NCBI RefSeq assembly: GCF_021213805.1
Contig: NZ_JAJQJI010000004.1
Span: 62,001-126,000, forward strand
Length of the DNA stretch: 64,000 nt
Direction of reading: 5' to 3'
Source: Mycobacterium sp. MYCO198283
Lineage (GTDB): Bacteria > Actinomycetota > Actinomycetes > Mycobacteriales > Mycobacteriaceae
The notes under the pieces are model-generated. The model was not told where the DNA came from and searched no databases. It worked only from the letters and a program-made list of their open reading frames with translations. The translations under genes were made by a program, and so were the position numbers. This document shows, in pieces, positions 47,778-57,479 of this stretch. Positions within the stretch are counted from its first letter, which is position 1. Each line of letters begins with the position of its first letter.

Positions 47778-48176
47778 TTGACCAGGAATCGCCTCGCTGT
47801 GCTGTTGAGCCTCGGAGCGCTCATCGGTTGTGCTTGCGCCGGGTACTCTCTGAACGTAACAGGAACGCGTAATCGGGCATGGATTGATTCCATGGTCGCC
47901 AGGCGTTGCTACCCATTACTGCCTATTCCGGACAACCAGGCGATGGGATGGTTCACCATCGGCTCCTCGAGCGTGTTTCTCGTGTGCATGTGGGGCGCAC
48001 TGGGCATGGCCATGTGGAAGCGACGGTGGTGGGTAGTGGTTCCACTCCTGCTGTTGTGCGGCGTGCTCACATTGATCGGCTTCTTTTTCGTCAGATTCGG
48101 GCAAATCGACGTAACTCATCCGGCCAACGCCCTGGCTCCAGCGGACACCGGTGGTCTGCCGTGCGGAAGCGGATGA
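47778..48176 (+). CDS. Three-helix membrane protein, paralogue 1
   Basis: 132 residues from TTG 47778 (LTRNRLAVLLSLG). Topology from the sequence: helix 1 near the N-terminus, an outer loop with RRCYPLLPIPDNQAMGW, helix 2 (FTIGSSSVFLVCMWGALGMAMW), a cytoplasmic KRRWW, helix 3 (VVVPLLLLCGVLTLIGFFFV) and an outer tail ending LPCGSG. The loop and tail Cys could form a disulfide. It is 5 nt after the amidase remnant and the first of four homologues. Presumed immunity to the adjacent envelope-acting protein; not shown. Confidence 0.72.
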   Translation: MTRNRLAVLLSLGALIGCACAGYSLNVTGTRNRAWIDSMVARRCYPLLPIPDNQAMGWFTIGSSSVFLVCMWGALGMAMWKRRWWVVVPLLLLCGVLTLIGFFFVRFGQIDVTHPANALAPADTGGLPCGSG

Positions 48177-48177
48177 G

Positions 48178-48609
48178 ATGAGCGGCACGGAAGCGGCTCG
48201 CTGGCTGACCAGGAACCGGCTCGCCGGACTTCTGGGGGTGGTGGCCGTCGCCTGCGTCATCGGCGCCGACCGAGCGCTACGGATATCCGGTGCGAACAAC
48301 GATGCTTGGGACGCCGAGATGCTCCGGCGAAAATGTCACCCTCCCTGGCCGCCTGTGCCTGACAATCATGCGGTCGGCTGGTTCGCCGTCGTGTTATCTG
48401 CGATTTTCATCATCTGCGCCTGGGCGGCACTCGGTGTGGCGGCCTGGAAGAGGCGGTGGTGGGTCATCGTGCTCGCCCTGGTGCTTGCTGCTGTTCTGAC
48501 GGTAGTCGGTCTTTTCTTCCTGGGCTTCGGTGCGTTAGAAGCTTCCCAGCCGCGCGACGCGCATTTTCCAGCCGACTCGTCAGGCGTCCCCTGCAGGAGC
48601 GCGTGGTGA
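48178..48609 (+). CDS. Three-helix membrane protein, paralogue 2
   Basis: 143 residues from ATG 48178. It shares with paralogue 1 the LTRNRLA start, DAEMLRRKCHPPWPPVPDNHAVGW loop, KRRWW turn and a tail cysteine (VPCRSAW). One base separates it from paralogue 1; the stop overlaps paralogue 3 (GTGA). Complete and apparently functional. Confidence 0.72.
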   Translation: MSGTEAARWLTRNRLAGLLGVVAVACVIGADRALRISGANNDAWDAEMLRRKCHPPWPPVPDNHAVGWFAVVLSAIFIICAWAALGVAAWKRRWWVIVLALVLAAVLTVVGLFFLGFGALEASQPRDAHFPADSSGVPCRSAW

Positions 48610-49018
48610 GCCAGCTGACCCGTATTCGGCTGGCAGCACTATCGGCTTGCGTTGCCATCGCTAATGGCGCTGGCGCCTGGTTGTCGCTCGGGATTTTCCG
48701 GGAAGCCATATCAGGCCTGGGAAGATGCCATGGGGGCCAGGCATCGCATCCCACTACTGCCACCGCCCGACAACCACGTAATCGGCTGGTTCACGGTCGT
48801 ACTGTCCGGATTTTTTCATCCTGTGCGTGTGGTGTTCGCTCGCGCTGGCGGTGTGGAGGAGACGATGGTGGCTGGTTGCGCCTGCGATTCTGCTCGTCGG
48901 CATGCTGACCGTCATGGGGTTGTTGATTGGAGGTTTTGGCGCGATTGACGCCAGCGAACCTCCCGGTGCTCGGCTTCCAGCAACCGCCACAAATTACTCA
49001 TGCGAAGGCGGAAAATGA
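48606..49018 (+). pseudogene. Three-helix membrane protein, paralogue 3, two frameshifts
   Basis: Starts VSQLTRIRLAALSACVAIANG at GTG 48606. The family sequence then continues in a second frame from about 48700 (YQAWEDAMGARHRIPLLPPPDNHVIGWFTVVLSG) and in a third frame after a T6 run near 48815 (CVWCSLALAVWRRRWW, LVGMLTVMGLL, tail with SCEGG). The loop Cys seen in the other copies is missing. The helices and turn are clear, so this is a decayed homologue, unless the frame changes are assembly errors. Confidence 0.7.
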
Positions 49019-49446
49019 ATGATAGGAAGACGACTCGCCAATTGACCCGTAATGGGTTCGCAGTGCTCGCGGGTCTCATTGCCATCGGAAGCTTCGCTGG
49101 GCTCTACCTCTCGCTGGGAACTGCCGGGGAGCGCTCCCAAGCGTGGGTGGACGCAGTGGTTCGCGAGAAGTGTCACCCGGCACATGATATTCCGGCGCCG
49201 GATAATCATCTCCTCGGCTGGATCGCTCTGGTGCTGTCATTCGCTTTCATGATCAGCGCATTGTCGGCGCTCGTCCTGCTGGCCGAGAGGGGACGTTGGT
49301 GGTCGACGGTGGTCATCGCAACCGTCGCCTTGGTCCTCACACCGGTCATCATGTTCCTCATGTGGGCGAGTACCGAGACGATCACCCAACACATAGATAT
49401 GGGACACGGCATCGACGGAACGGGTATTTCATGCGGAGGCGGATGA
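49015..49446 (+). CDS. Three-helix membrane protein, paralogue 4
   Basis: 143 residues from ATG 49015 (overlapping the paralogue 3 stop). It keeps LTRNGFAVLAG, AWVDAVVREKCHPAHDIPAPDNHLLGW and a tail Cys (ISCGGG), but the cytoplasmic turn is AERGRWW rather than KRRWW and the third helix is divergent. The most distant member of the array. Confidence 0.72.
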   Translation: MNDRKTTRQLTRNGFAVLAGLIAIGSFAGLYLSLGTAGERSQAWVDAVVREKCHPAHDIPAPDNHLLGWIALVLSFAFMISALSALVLLAERGRWWSTVVIATVALVLTPVIMFLMWASTETITQHIDMGHGIDGTGISCGGG

Positions 49447-49447
49447 T

Positions 49448-49786
49448 ATGAGCGGCGACGAAATCCGGATTACGCCTGAGCAGGTCGCGTCTGCGGGTTC
49501 GACCGTTGCCGCTGAAGCGGAGGAGGCGCGATCAGCCGTTGCACCGCTATTCGATTCGGCAGAGGCGGCTGCCGCAGGCAACCGCGACTTCGCGACGGGA
49601 CCGAAACTCGTCGCCTGCAACGACGATCTGCGGGCTCATTTCGCATCGACCGTCGACGAGCTGCAGCAAACCGGCGACAAAATCGTCGCCGCCGCCCAGG
49701 CCCACCAAGCCACCGAAGTCGACAACGCGGAAGGCATCAGTCGCATCGCCACCGCCCTGAACGGTCTCGGCGGACTGCGAGCATGA
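49448..49786 (+). CDS. EspC-like type VII secretion-associated protein
   Basis: 112 residues, helical, starting MSGDEIRITPEQVASAGSTVAAEAEEARSAVAPLF, a typical EspC/PF10824-type N-terminus with a helix-turn-helix hairpin. Such small proteins pair with larger ESX substrates for export. It starts 1 nt after paralogue 4 and its stop overlaps a possible upstream hemW start. It is the plausible export partner of the amidase gene at the head of the island. Confidence 0.78.
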   Translation: MSGDEIRITPEQVASAGSTVAAEAEEARSAVAPLFDSAEAAAAGNRDFATGPKLVACNDDLRAHFASTVDELQQTGDKIVAAAQAHQATEVDNAEGISRIATALNGLGGLRA

Positions 49787-49815
49787 CAACCCGCGGGCCC
49801 GGCACACTGCACAGA

Positions 49816-50943
49816 ATGACGGGTCGGCCGTTCGGCATCTATGTCCATGTGCCGTTCTGCGCCACGCGCTGCGGTTACTGCGACTTCAACACCTACACGC
49901 CGGCCGAACTGGGCGGCGCCGATCCCGACGCCTGGCTGCACGCGCTGCGCATCGAGCTGCGGCTCGCCGCGGAGAACGTCGGCCCGCGCACCGTTGACAC
50001 GGTATTCGTCGGCGGCGGCACCCCGTCGCTGCTCGGGGCCGAGCGCCTCACCGCCGTCCTGGCGGCGATCCGCGACAATTTCCGCCTCGCAACCGACGCC
50101 GAGGTGACCACCGAGGCGAACCCGGAGTCGACGTCACCGGACTTCTTCGCGCGGCTGCTGTCCGCCGGCTACACCCGCATGTCGCTGGGCATGCAGTCGG
50201 CCGCGCCGCACGTGCTGGCGGTGCTCGACCGCACGCATTCGCCCGGCCGGGCGGTCGCCGCCGCGCGCGAGGCGGCGTCCGCCGGCTTCCGGCATGTCAA
50301 CCTCGACCTCATCTACGGCACGCCAGGTGAGCGCGACGAGGACCTGCTGCATTCGATCGACGCCGTGCTCGACGCCGACGTCGACCATGTGTCGGCCTAT
50401 GCGCTGGTGGTGGAGGACGGCACGGCGATGGCCCGACGCGTGCGCCGCGGAGAAGTCGCCGCCCCGGACGACGACGTGCTGGCTCACCGCTACGAGCTCG
50501 TCGATCAGCGGCTGTCCGACGCGGGCTACGGCTGGTACGAGGTGTCGAACTGGGCGCGCCCCGGCGGCGAATGCCGGCACAACCTCGGCTACTGGGACGG
50601 CGGCGAATGGTGGGGCGCCGGTCCCGGCGCTCACGGCTTCGTCGGGGACGTCCGGTGGTGGAACGTCAAACGGCCCGCCGCCTACAGCGAGGCGCTGGCG
50701 CGCGGCCGATCGCCGATCGACGACTTCGAGCGCCTCGATGCCGCCGGTGCGCACACCGAGGCGGTGATGCTCCGGCTCCGGCTGCGGTCAGGCCTGGCGC
50801 TCGGGACGCTGTCGGCCGCCGAACGTGCGCGCGCGGACCGCGCGATCGCCGACGGGCTGCTCCAGCGGGAAGGGGACCGGGTGGTGCTCACCGACCGCGG
50901 CCGGCTGCTCGCCGACGCCGTGGTGCGCGACCTGCTCGTCTGA
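49816..50943 (+). CDS. hemW: Radical SAM heme chaperone HemW
   Basis: 375-residue radical SAM protein that binds haem and delivers it to client enzymes; formerly annotated coproporphyrinogen III oxidase HemN. Seen: VPFCATRCGYCDFNTYTP with the CxxxCxxC cluster, VGGGTPSLL, MSLGMQSA, NLDLIYGTPGE and the C-terminal HemW domain. ATG 49816 (MTGRPFGIYVHVPFC) fits the family; ATG 49783 overlapping the EspC-like stop is possible. Follows the island as it follows the rpfD region in M. tuberculosis. Confidence 0.93.
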   Translation: MTGRPFGIYVHVPFCATRCGYCDFNTYTPAELGGADPDAWLHALRIELRLAAENVGPRTVDTVFVGGGTPSLLGAERLTAVLAAIRDNFRLATDAEVTTEANPESTSPDFFARLLSAGYTRMSLGMQSAAPHVLAVLDRTHSPGRAVAAAREAASAGFRHVNLDLIYGTPGERDEDLLHSIDAVLDADVDHVSAYALVVEDGTAMARRVRRGEVAAPDDDVLAHRYELVDQRLSDAGYGWYEVSNWARPGGECRHNLGYWDGGEWWGAGPGAHGFVGDVRWWNVKRPAAYSEALARGRSPIDDFERLDAAGAHTEAVMLRLRLRSGLALGTLSAAERARADRAIADGLLQREGDRVVLTDRGRLLADAVVRDLLV

Positions 50944-50950
50944 TGGGTCC

Positions 50951-52297
50951 TCAGCTGTCGGCGTGTGGCCGCAGCAGCGCCGTCGCGACGACGCTGACGA
51001 CGGCCGTCGTGACGAGATAGCCGCAGGCGAGCCAGGGCGAGCCGTCGGCCGCGCCGATCAGGGCGGTCAGGATCAGCGGGGTGAGGCCCGACGCGTACAC
51101 GCCGGACAGCTGGTAGACCGTCGACAGCCCGGTGTAGCGCACCCGTGCCGGGAACAGCGACGCGTACAGCGTGCCCTGCGCGCCGTAGAACCAGGCGTGG
51201 ATGACGCCGAACACGATGAGCATGCCCAGCGCGTACCAGCCGATCTCAGCGGTGCCGAACAGCGCGAACACCGGGAAGACCGCGACGGCGTAGGCGGCGA
51301 TACCCGTGGCGTAGACGCGCCGGGCACCGAAGCAATCGGTGGCCAGCCCCGACACCGGGAGCAGTGCCGCCATGACCAGCGCGGCGACGGTCACCGAGAC
51401 GAGCACCGGCACCTTCGGCAGGTGCAGCGTGCCCGTCGCGTACGCGATGGCGAACACCCCCCAGGTGTTGAACGCCGCGCCCTCGCCCCAGCGCGACAGC
51501 ATTCCCAGCACGGTGGAACGCAGCGACGGCGGCCGGAACACCTCGCGCAGCGGGACCGCGGCCCGGCCGTCGCTGTCGCGGACCTTCTCGAACACCGGTG
51601 TCTCGCTGGCCTTGAGCCGCACCACCACCCCGAAGACGACCAGCACGATGGAGAACAGGAACGCGATGCGCCAGCCGTAGGTCAGGAAGGCGTCGTCGGG
51701 AAGCACGCTTTGCAGCAGCGCGAACACCCCGGTGCCCAGCGCCAGGCCGAGCGCCAGCCCCACCTGCGGGATGCTGCCGAACAGCCCCCGGCGCCGGGCC
51801 GGGCTGTGCTCGACGGCCAGCAGCACCGCACCGGCCCACTCGCCGCCGGGTGCGAACCCCTGCACCACGCGCAGCAGCAACAGCAGCAGCGGCGCCGCGA
51901 CGCCGATCTGGGCGGCGGTCGGCAGGACACCCATCAGCGCGGTCGCGGCGCCCATCAGCAGCATCGTCAGCGCCAGCGTCTTCTTGCGGCCGATGCGATC
52001 GCCGACATGGCCGAACACGAACCCGCCGATGGGGCGCACCACGAAGCCGACCGCGAAGGTGGCAAACGAGAGCAGCGTGCCGACGAACGTCGTCTGGTCC
52101 GGGAAGAACGCTTGGTTGAACACCAGGCCCGCGGCCGTGGCGTAGAGGAAGAAGTCGTACCACTCGATGGTGGTGCCGACGAGGCTGGCCCACAGCGCGG
52201 TGCGGGCCGCGGGACGGCCGGCGGGTCGCAATGCGCTGTCGGGGGCAGCGGCCGGTGCGGTGGGGTCGGTGACGGTCACGTCCGCTATTCGAACCAT
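50951..52297 (-). CDS. MHS-family MFS transporter
   Basis: 448 residues with twelve predicted helices. The MHS signature is clear: LVGTTIEWYDFFLYATAAGLVFNQAFFP, GFVVRPIGGFVFGHVGDRIGRKKTL and RVVQGFAPGGEWAGAVLLAVEHSPARRRG. Members import organic acids such as shikimate or proline betaine; the substrate here is unknown. ATG 52297. It is divergent from the polyketide synthase, 95 bp between starts, and may share iron-linked regulation. Confidence 0.88.
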   Translation of the reverse strand: MVRIADVTVTDPTAPAAAPDSALRPAGRPAARTALWASLVGTTIEWYDFFLYATAAGLVFNQAFFPDQTTFVGTLLSFATFAVGFVVRPIGGFVFGHVGDRIGRKKTLALTMLLMGAATALMGVLPTAAQIGVAAPLLLLLLRVVQGFAPGGEWAGAVLLAVEHSPARRRGLFGSIPQVGLALGLALGTGVFALLQSVLPDDAFLTYGWRIAFLFSIVLVVFGVVVRLKASETPVFEKVRDSDGRAAVPLREVFRPPSLRSTVLGMLSRWGEGAAFNTWGVFAIAYATGTLHLPKVPVLVSVTVAALVMAALLPVSGLATDCFGARRVYATGIAAYAVAVFPVFALFGTAEIGWYALGMLIVFGVIHAWFYGAQGTLYASLFPARVRYTGLSTVYQLSGVYASGLTPLILTALIGAADGSPWLACGYLVTTAVVSVVATALLRPHADS

Positions 52298-52378
52298 GCG
52301 GCGCGGCACCGCCGAAGCATTGCGCGCAGCCTGATCCCAACGCGCCGGTGTGCGCCCCGGCGACGCGATGGGCTGTGC

Positions 52379-52416
52379 CACTATGTGGCGCGTGGAGTTA
52401 GGCAAGGCTAACCACG
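52379..52416 (+). promoter_or_regulatory. Promoter -10 with IdeR-type iron box upstream of the polyketide synthase
   Basis: CACTAT at 52379-52384 lies 7 nt before the GTG at 52392, a leaderless arrangement. TTAGGCAAGGCTAACCACG at 52398-52416 matches the IdeR box consensus TTAGGTTAGGCTAACCTAA at most positions. The box overlaps the first codons, so IdeR-Fe would block the start of transcription, giving induction in low iron. Confidence 0.6.
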
Positions 52417-55400
52417 CTTTGGATACCTGGCGAGCGCCGATAGCGGTCGTCGGGATCGGCTGCCGGGTGGCAGGCGACGTCGGATCGCCGGCGGCGCTGT
52501 GGCAGTTCCTCCTCGACGGCGGCAGCGACGTGCGCGACGTGCCGGCGCAGCGGTGGGAGCCGTACCTGACCCGCGATCCGCGCAATGCCGAGGTGCTGCG
52601 CCGCACCACCCGGCGCGGCACCTTCCTCACCGATCTACCCGGATTCGACGCGGAGTTCTTCGGGGTGCCGCCGCGGGAGGCCGAGCTGATGGACCCGCAG
52701 CAGCGGCTCGCGCTGGAGGTGAGCTGGGAGGCGCTGGTGCACGCTGGGGTGTCGCCGCGGGCGCTCGCCGGCACCGACACCGCCGTGCTGATGGGCGTCA
52801 ATTCCGACGACTACGGCAGGTTGCTGCTGGAGGACCTGCCGGGCATCGAGGCGTGGACGGGCATCGGCACCTCGCTGTGCGGCGTCGCGAACCGGGTCTC
52901 GCACCTGCTCGACCTGCGGGGTCCGAGTGTCGCCCTCGACGCCGCCTGCGCCGCGTCGCTCGTCGCGGTGCACCAGGCGTGCCAGCTGCTGCGGGCCGGC
53001 GAGACGTCGCTCGCGCTGGCCGGCGGGGTCAGTGCGCTGATCGGCCCGGGCCTGGTACGGGTGCTCGACGAGGCCGGCGCCACCGCACCCGACGGCCGCT
53101 GCAAGACGTTCGACGCCGCCGCCGACGGCTACGGCCGCGGCGAGGGCGCCGGGGTGGTCGTCCTCAAGCGGCTCGCCGACGCCCGCCGCGACGGCGACCG
53201 GGTGCTGGCCGTCATCCGCGGCGGCGCCGTCGCCCAGGACGGCCGCACCGTCGGCATCATGAGCCCCAACGGCGACGCGCAGGCGGCGATGTTTCGACGG
53301 GCCTGCGAAATCTCTGGTGTGACACCGGAGTCGGTCGACTACGTCGAGGCGCACGGCACCGGCACGCCGGCCGGGGATCCCGTCGAAATCGGCGCTCTGG
53401 CAACCGTTTACGGTGCCGGCCGGCCCGCCGACGCCCCGTGCCGCATCGGATCGATCAAGCCGAACGTCGGCCACCTCGAAGGCGGTGCCGGCGTGCTCGG
53501 GCTCATCAAGACCGTGCTGGCGCTGCACCACGAGGCGATTCCACCCACCGCCGGCGTCCGCACCCTCAACCCGGCCATCGACTGGTCGGCCAGCGGCCTG
53601 CGGGTTCCGACGACGGCCGAACCGTGGCCGCGCGGCGATGTCCCGCGTCGCGGCGCGGTGTGCAGCTACGGCTACGGCGGCACGATCGCGCACGTGCTCG
53701 TCGAGGAGGCGCCCGCCGCCGACACCGCGACGCCCGGCCCGACCCCGGCCGGTCCGCGGATCGTTCCGGTGTCCGCGATCTCACCCGCGCGACTGGCCCG
53801 CTACGCCGACGCCCTCGCCGACCACCTGCGCACCGCGGGGGACTCGATCGCGGCGGTGGCGGCCACACTGTGGACGCGGCGCGCCCACGAGCCGGTGCGC
53901 GCCGTGCTGATCGCCGAGCAGCCGCACGATCTGGTCACCGGCCTCGACGCGCTCGCCCGCGGCGAGACCGTCGCAGGCCTGGTCACCGGCACCGTCCCCG
54001 ACGGTGTGCCGCGCGAGCCGGTCTGGGTGTTCTCCGGACACGGTTCGCACTGGCCCGGCATGGGCGCCGGACTGCTGGCCGCCGAGCCGGAGTTCGCCCG
54101 GGTGATCGACGAGGTGGACGACGTCTTCGGCCGCGAATGGGGTTTCTCCGCGCGCCGAGCGCTCGCGACCGGTGAGCTCGGCGGCACCGACCGCGTGCAG
54201 GCGCTCACGTTCGCGATGCAGGTGGGGCTGGCGGCGGTGTTGCGGCAGCGCGGCGTCCGGCCGGCGGCGGTGCTCGGGCATTCCGTCGGCGAGGTCGCGG
54301 CGTGCGTCGCCGCCGGCGTCTTCGACCTGCGCCAGGGCGCCGCGGTGGCGTGCTACCGCGCCCGGGGCTTTCGCGCGGTGTCGGGTCACGGCGCGATGGC
54401 GCTGGTGGGGGTGCCGTTCGCCGACGCCGAGACGCGCCTGGCCGGCCGCGCCGACGTGGTCGCGGCGATCAGCGCATCGCCGGACTCCACGGTCATTTCC
54501 GGCGCCGCCGCTGCCGTCGAGGCGGTCGCGGCCGAGTGGGCGGCCGACGGCATCCCGGTGCGCCGCGTGGCCACCGACGTCGCCTTCCACAGCCCGGCGA
54601 TGGACGCGCTGACCGACGAACTGGCCCGCGCCGTCGCGGATCTCGACCCCCCGCGGCCCGCCGCGGTGCCGCTGTACTCGACGGCACTCGTCGACCCGCG
54701 GTCGACCGCCCCGCGCGATGCCGGCTACTGGGCGCTGAACCTGCGCGGCCGGGTGCGCTTCGCGGAGGCGGTGACGGCCGCGGCGCAGGACGGCCACCGG
54801 CTGTTCTGCGAGGTGTCGGCCCATCCGGTGGTGTCCCACTCGATCGCCGAGACCCTGCTGCACCTCGGGATCGACCAGCACGGCGTCTTCCCGGTGCTGC
54901 GCCGTCACCAGCCCGAGCAGCGGACGCTCACCTCCGCGGTCGCCGCGCTGTGGTGCCACGGCGCCACCGTGGAATCCGGTGTTGCGCGGCACGATTCGTG
55001 GGCCGGCGACCTTCCCGGCGCGCCGTGGCAGCACCGCCGGTTCTGGCGCGTACCGACGCCGCCGCCGGGCGGGCGGGCCCTGCACGAGAACGCATCGCAC
55101 ACGCTGCTCGGCGGCCGCACCGACGTCGCGGGCTCGCCGCCCGTGCGGCTGTGGCAGACCCGGCTCGACCTGGCCGGCCGGCCGTATCCGGGCGACCACC
55201 CGGTGAAGGGCACCGAGATCGTGCCGGCCGCCGTGCTGCTCAACACCTTCCTCGCCGCAGCCGGCGACACCCGGTCGCCGGCACATCCGCCGGCGCTGGC
55301 CGACGTCTTCCTGCGGACCCCGGTGGCGCCGGCCCACGCCCGCGACGTCCAGGTGGTGCTGCAGGAGCGGCGGCTGACGCTGGCGTCGCGGCCGGTGGCC

Positions 55401-57476
55401 CACGACGGCGACGGCGGCTGGATCACCCACACCACTGCCGCCGTGGCACCCACCGACCACCGCCCGCCACAGCGCCTCGACCTCGCCGCGGCACGCCGGC
55501 GATGCGCCCGCGCACTGCCGCCCCGCCACGTCGAGGACGTGCTCGCGACCCTCGGTGTCGCGGCCATGGGCTTCGGTTGGCAATGCGGCGAACTGTGGTG
55601 CGGCGACGGCGAACTGCTCGGGATCGTCCGTGCCGATGCCGACGGCGCATCGCCTCTTACTTGGGCGCCGCTGATCGACGCGGCCACCTCGGCGGCGTCG
55701 ACGGTGTTCGACGGCCCGCCGCGGCTGCGGATGCCCGCCCGCATCGAACGGGTGCACGTCACCGGCGCAGCGCCCGCGGTGGCCGCCCTGTCGGTCCGGC
55801 GGCGGCCGGGCACCACCGTCACCGACGTGGCGCTCGCCGACGAGCACGGCGCGGTGCTGCTGACCCTCACCGGCATGGCGTTCGAGGAGCTGGACCCGGC
55901 GGCCGCCGGCGTCGACAGCATGGTTCACCGCGTCGCCTGGCATCCGGTGGCCTGGCGTCCCGAGGACCGGCCCACCGGCGTGCTGCTCGTCGGCGGTGAC
56001 GCCGAGTCGCTCGACGCGGCGGTGCACGACCTCGATGCGGCGGCGGTGCCGTACCGCGCCGTCGAGGATTTCGACGGCGCACAAGACGTCGCCGGGCTGG
56101 GCGCCACCCCGGTGGCGCTGGTGCTGCCGCGCGCTGACGACACACCCGAGGCGGCGGCCGGGCAGGTGCTGTCCACGCTCACGCGGTTGTCGGCGAGCGC
56201 GTCGCCCGCGCGGCTGTGGGCGCTGACCTGCGGCGTCGCCGAGGGCGACGACCTGGCGCACGCGCCGCTGTGGGGCCTGTCCCGCATCGCGGCCGCGGAG
56301 TATCCCCGGCTGTGGGGCGGCGTGCTCGATGCGGCCGACGGCCCGCTGCCGCTCGGGGCGCTCGCCTCGCTGCCCGGCCACGGCGTCGTCGTGGTGCGCG
56401 GCGGCACCGCCCGGGTGGCGCGGCTCGCGGCCGCCGACCGGGGGCACGGCGCGCCGCTTCGGTGCTCACCCGACGGCAGCTACCTGATCACCGGCGGCAC
56501 CGGCGCGCTCGGGCTCCGGCTGGCGCACCGGCTCGCCGATCTCGGCGCCCGGCGGCTGGTGCTGCTATCGCGGGGCGGCCTGCTGCCGGAATCGAGTGCC
56601 GCGCAGGCGGTGTCCGCGCTGGCAGCGCGCGGCGTCGCCGTCGAGGTGCCGGCGCTGGACATCGGTGCCCCCAACGCCGCCGCCGCGCTGCGCGCGCTGG
56701 TCGCCGAAATACCCGAGGTGCGTGGCGTCATCCACGCGGCGGGCGTGTCGGCGGGCGCGCTGCTCGCGGACACCTCGGCCGGCGATCTGGCCGCCACCAT
56801 GCACCCCAAGGTGCGCGGCACGCTCGCGCTGCACGAGGTGTTCCCGCCGGGCCGGCTCGACTGGCTCGTGCTGTTCTCGTCGTGCGGCTACCTCGCCGGT
56901 TTCCCCGGCCAGGGCGCCTACGCGGCCGCCAATGCCTTCCTGGACGCCATGGCCCGGCACCGCCGCCGTCACGGGAACGACACGGTGAGCGTGGCGTGGA
57001 CCGCGTGGCGCGGCCTGGGCATGGGTTCGACGTCGAAATACGTGGCCGCACAGCTCGACGCGCTCGGCATGGGCACCGTCGGAGCCGACGAGGCGATGCG
57101 CGCCCTCGACCTGGCGATGCACACCGGTGAGCCGAACGTCGTCGTCCTGCCGGTCCTTCCGGCTGCCGCGGCGGTGCCGATGCTGGCCGACGTGGCACCG
57201 GCGACCGCCGACGCCCCTGCCCCGGTGACCGCCGGCGATCCGGATGCGCTGGCGCACCGGGTGCGGGCGGCGGTGGCCGCGCAACTGGGTCTCGCCGCGA
57301 CCGAGGTGGATCCGGGCTCGCCGCTGATCGAGCTGGGCGTCGACTCGATCATGACGGTGCGGCTGCGCCGCGAGCTGGAGAAGGAGACCGGGCTCTCGCT
57401 GCCGCCGACACTGCTGTGGGAGCACCCGACCGCGGCCGCCGTCACCGCCCGGATCGTCGAGCTGCTCGGTCGGTGA
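52392..57476 (+). CDS. Iterative type I polyketide synthase, 6-methylsalicylic acid synthase type
   Basis: About 1694 residues, KS-AT-TH/DH-KR-ACP, the single-module architecture of 6-methylsalicylate synthases. The KS Cys is in VALDAACAASL (about residue 186) with EAHGTGT and NVGHLEGGAG histidines. The AT has GHSVGEVAA and malonyl-type AFH. The central domain has the MSAS-type HPVKGTEIVPAAVLLNTF. The KR has TGGTGALG and an SS..Y..N triad, which sets it apart from orsellinate synthases. The ACP Ser is in GVDSIMTVRL. The predicted product is 6-methylsalicylate from one acetyl and three malonyl units, released by the TH domain as there is no thioesterase. The start is uncertain: GTG 52392, ATG 52383 or TTG 52419. 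Confidence 0.85.
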   Translation: MELGKANHALDTWRAPIAVVGIGCRVAGDVGSPAALWQFLLDGGSDVRDVPAQRWEPYLTRDPRNAEVLRRTTRRGTFLTDLPGFDAEFFGVPPREAELMDPQQRLALEVSWEALVHAGVSPRALAGTDTAVLMGVNSDDYGRLLLEDLPGIEAWTGIGTSLCGVANRVSHLLDLRGPSVALDAACAASLVAVHQACQLLRAGETSLALAGGVSALIGPGLVRVLDEAGATAPDGRCKTFDAAADGYGRGEGAGVVVLKRLADARRDGDRVLAVIRGGAVAQDGRTVGIMSPNGDAQAAMFRRACEISGVTPESVDYVEAHGTGTPAGDPVEIGALATVYGAGRPADAPCRIGSIKPNVGHLEGGAGVLGLIKTVLALHHEAIPPTAGVRTLNPAIDWSASGLRVPTTAEPWPRGDVPRRGAVCSYGYGGTIAHVLVEEAPAADTATPGPTPAGPRIVPVSAISPARLARYADALADHLRTAGDSIAAVAATLWTRRAHEPVRAVLIAEQPHDLVTGLDALARGETVAGLVTGTVPDGVPREPVWVFSGHGSHWPGMGAGLLAAEPEFARVIDEVDDVFGREWGFSARRALATGELGGTDRVQALTFAMQVGLAAVLRQRGVRPAAVLGHSVGEVAACVAAGVFDLRQGAAVACYRARGFRAVSGHGAMALVGVPFADAETRLAGRADVVAAISASPDSTVISGAAAAVEAVAAEWAADGIPVRRVATDVAFHSPAMDALTDELARAVADLDPPRPAAVPLYSTALVDPRSTAPRDAGYWALNLRGRVRFAEAVTAAAQDGHRLFCEVSAHPVVSHSIAETLLHLGIDQHGVFPVLRRHQPEQRTLTSAVAALWCHGATVESGVARHDSWAGDLPGAPWQHRRFWRVPTPPPGGRALHENASHTLLGGRTDVAGSPPVRLWQTRLDLAGRPYPGDHPVKGTEIVPAAVLLNTFLAAAGDTRSPAHPPALADVFLRTPVAPAHARDVQVVLQERRLTLASRPVAHDGDGGWITHTTAAVAPTDHRPPQRLDLAAARRRCARALPPRHVEDVLATLGVAAMGFGWQCGELWCGDGELLGIVRADADGASPLTWAPLIDAATSAASTVFDGPPRLRMPARIERVHVTGAAPAVAALSVRRRPGTTVTDVALADEHGAVLLTLTGMAFEELDPAAAGVDSMVHRVAWHPVAWRPEDRPTGVLLVGGDAESLDAAVHDLDAAAVPYRAVEDFDGAQDVAGLGATPVALVLPRADDTPEAAAGQVLSTLTRLSASASPARLWALTCGVAEGDDLAHAPLWGLSRIAAAEYPRLWGGVLDAADGPLPLGALASLPGHGVVVVRGGTARVARLAAADRGHGAPLRCSPDGSYLITGGTGALGLRLAHRLADLGARRLVLLSRGGLLPESSAAQAVSALAARGVAVEVPALDIGAPNAAAALRALVAEIPEVRGVIHAAGVSAGALLADTSAGDLAATMHPKVRGTLALHEVFPPGRLDWLVLFSSCGYLAGFPGQGAYAAANAFLDAMARHRRRHGNDTVSVAWTAWRGLGMGSTSKYVAAQLDALGMGTVGADEAMRALDLAMHTGEPNVVVLPVLPAAAAVPMLADVAPATADAPAPVTAGDPDALAHRVRAAVAAQLGLAATEVDPGSPLIELGVDSIMTVRLRRELEKETGLSLPPTLLWEHPTAAAVTARIVELLGR

Positions 57477-57479
57477 CGG

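Noticed and set aside
53781..56447. 888-residue minus-strand ORF over the polyketide synthase
   Set aside because: Antisense shadow; composition typical of reverse-strand high-GC reading.
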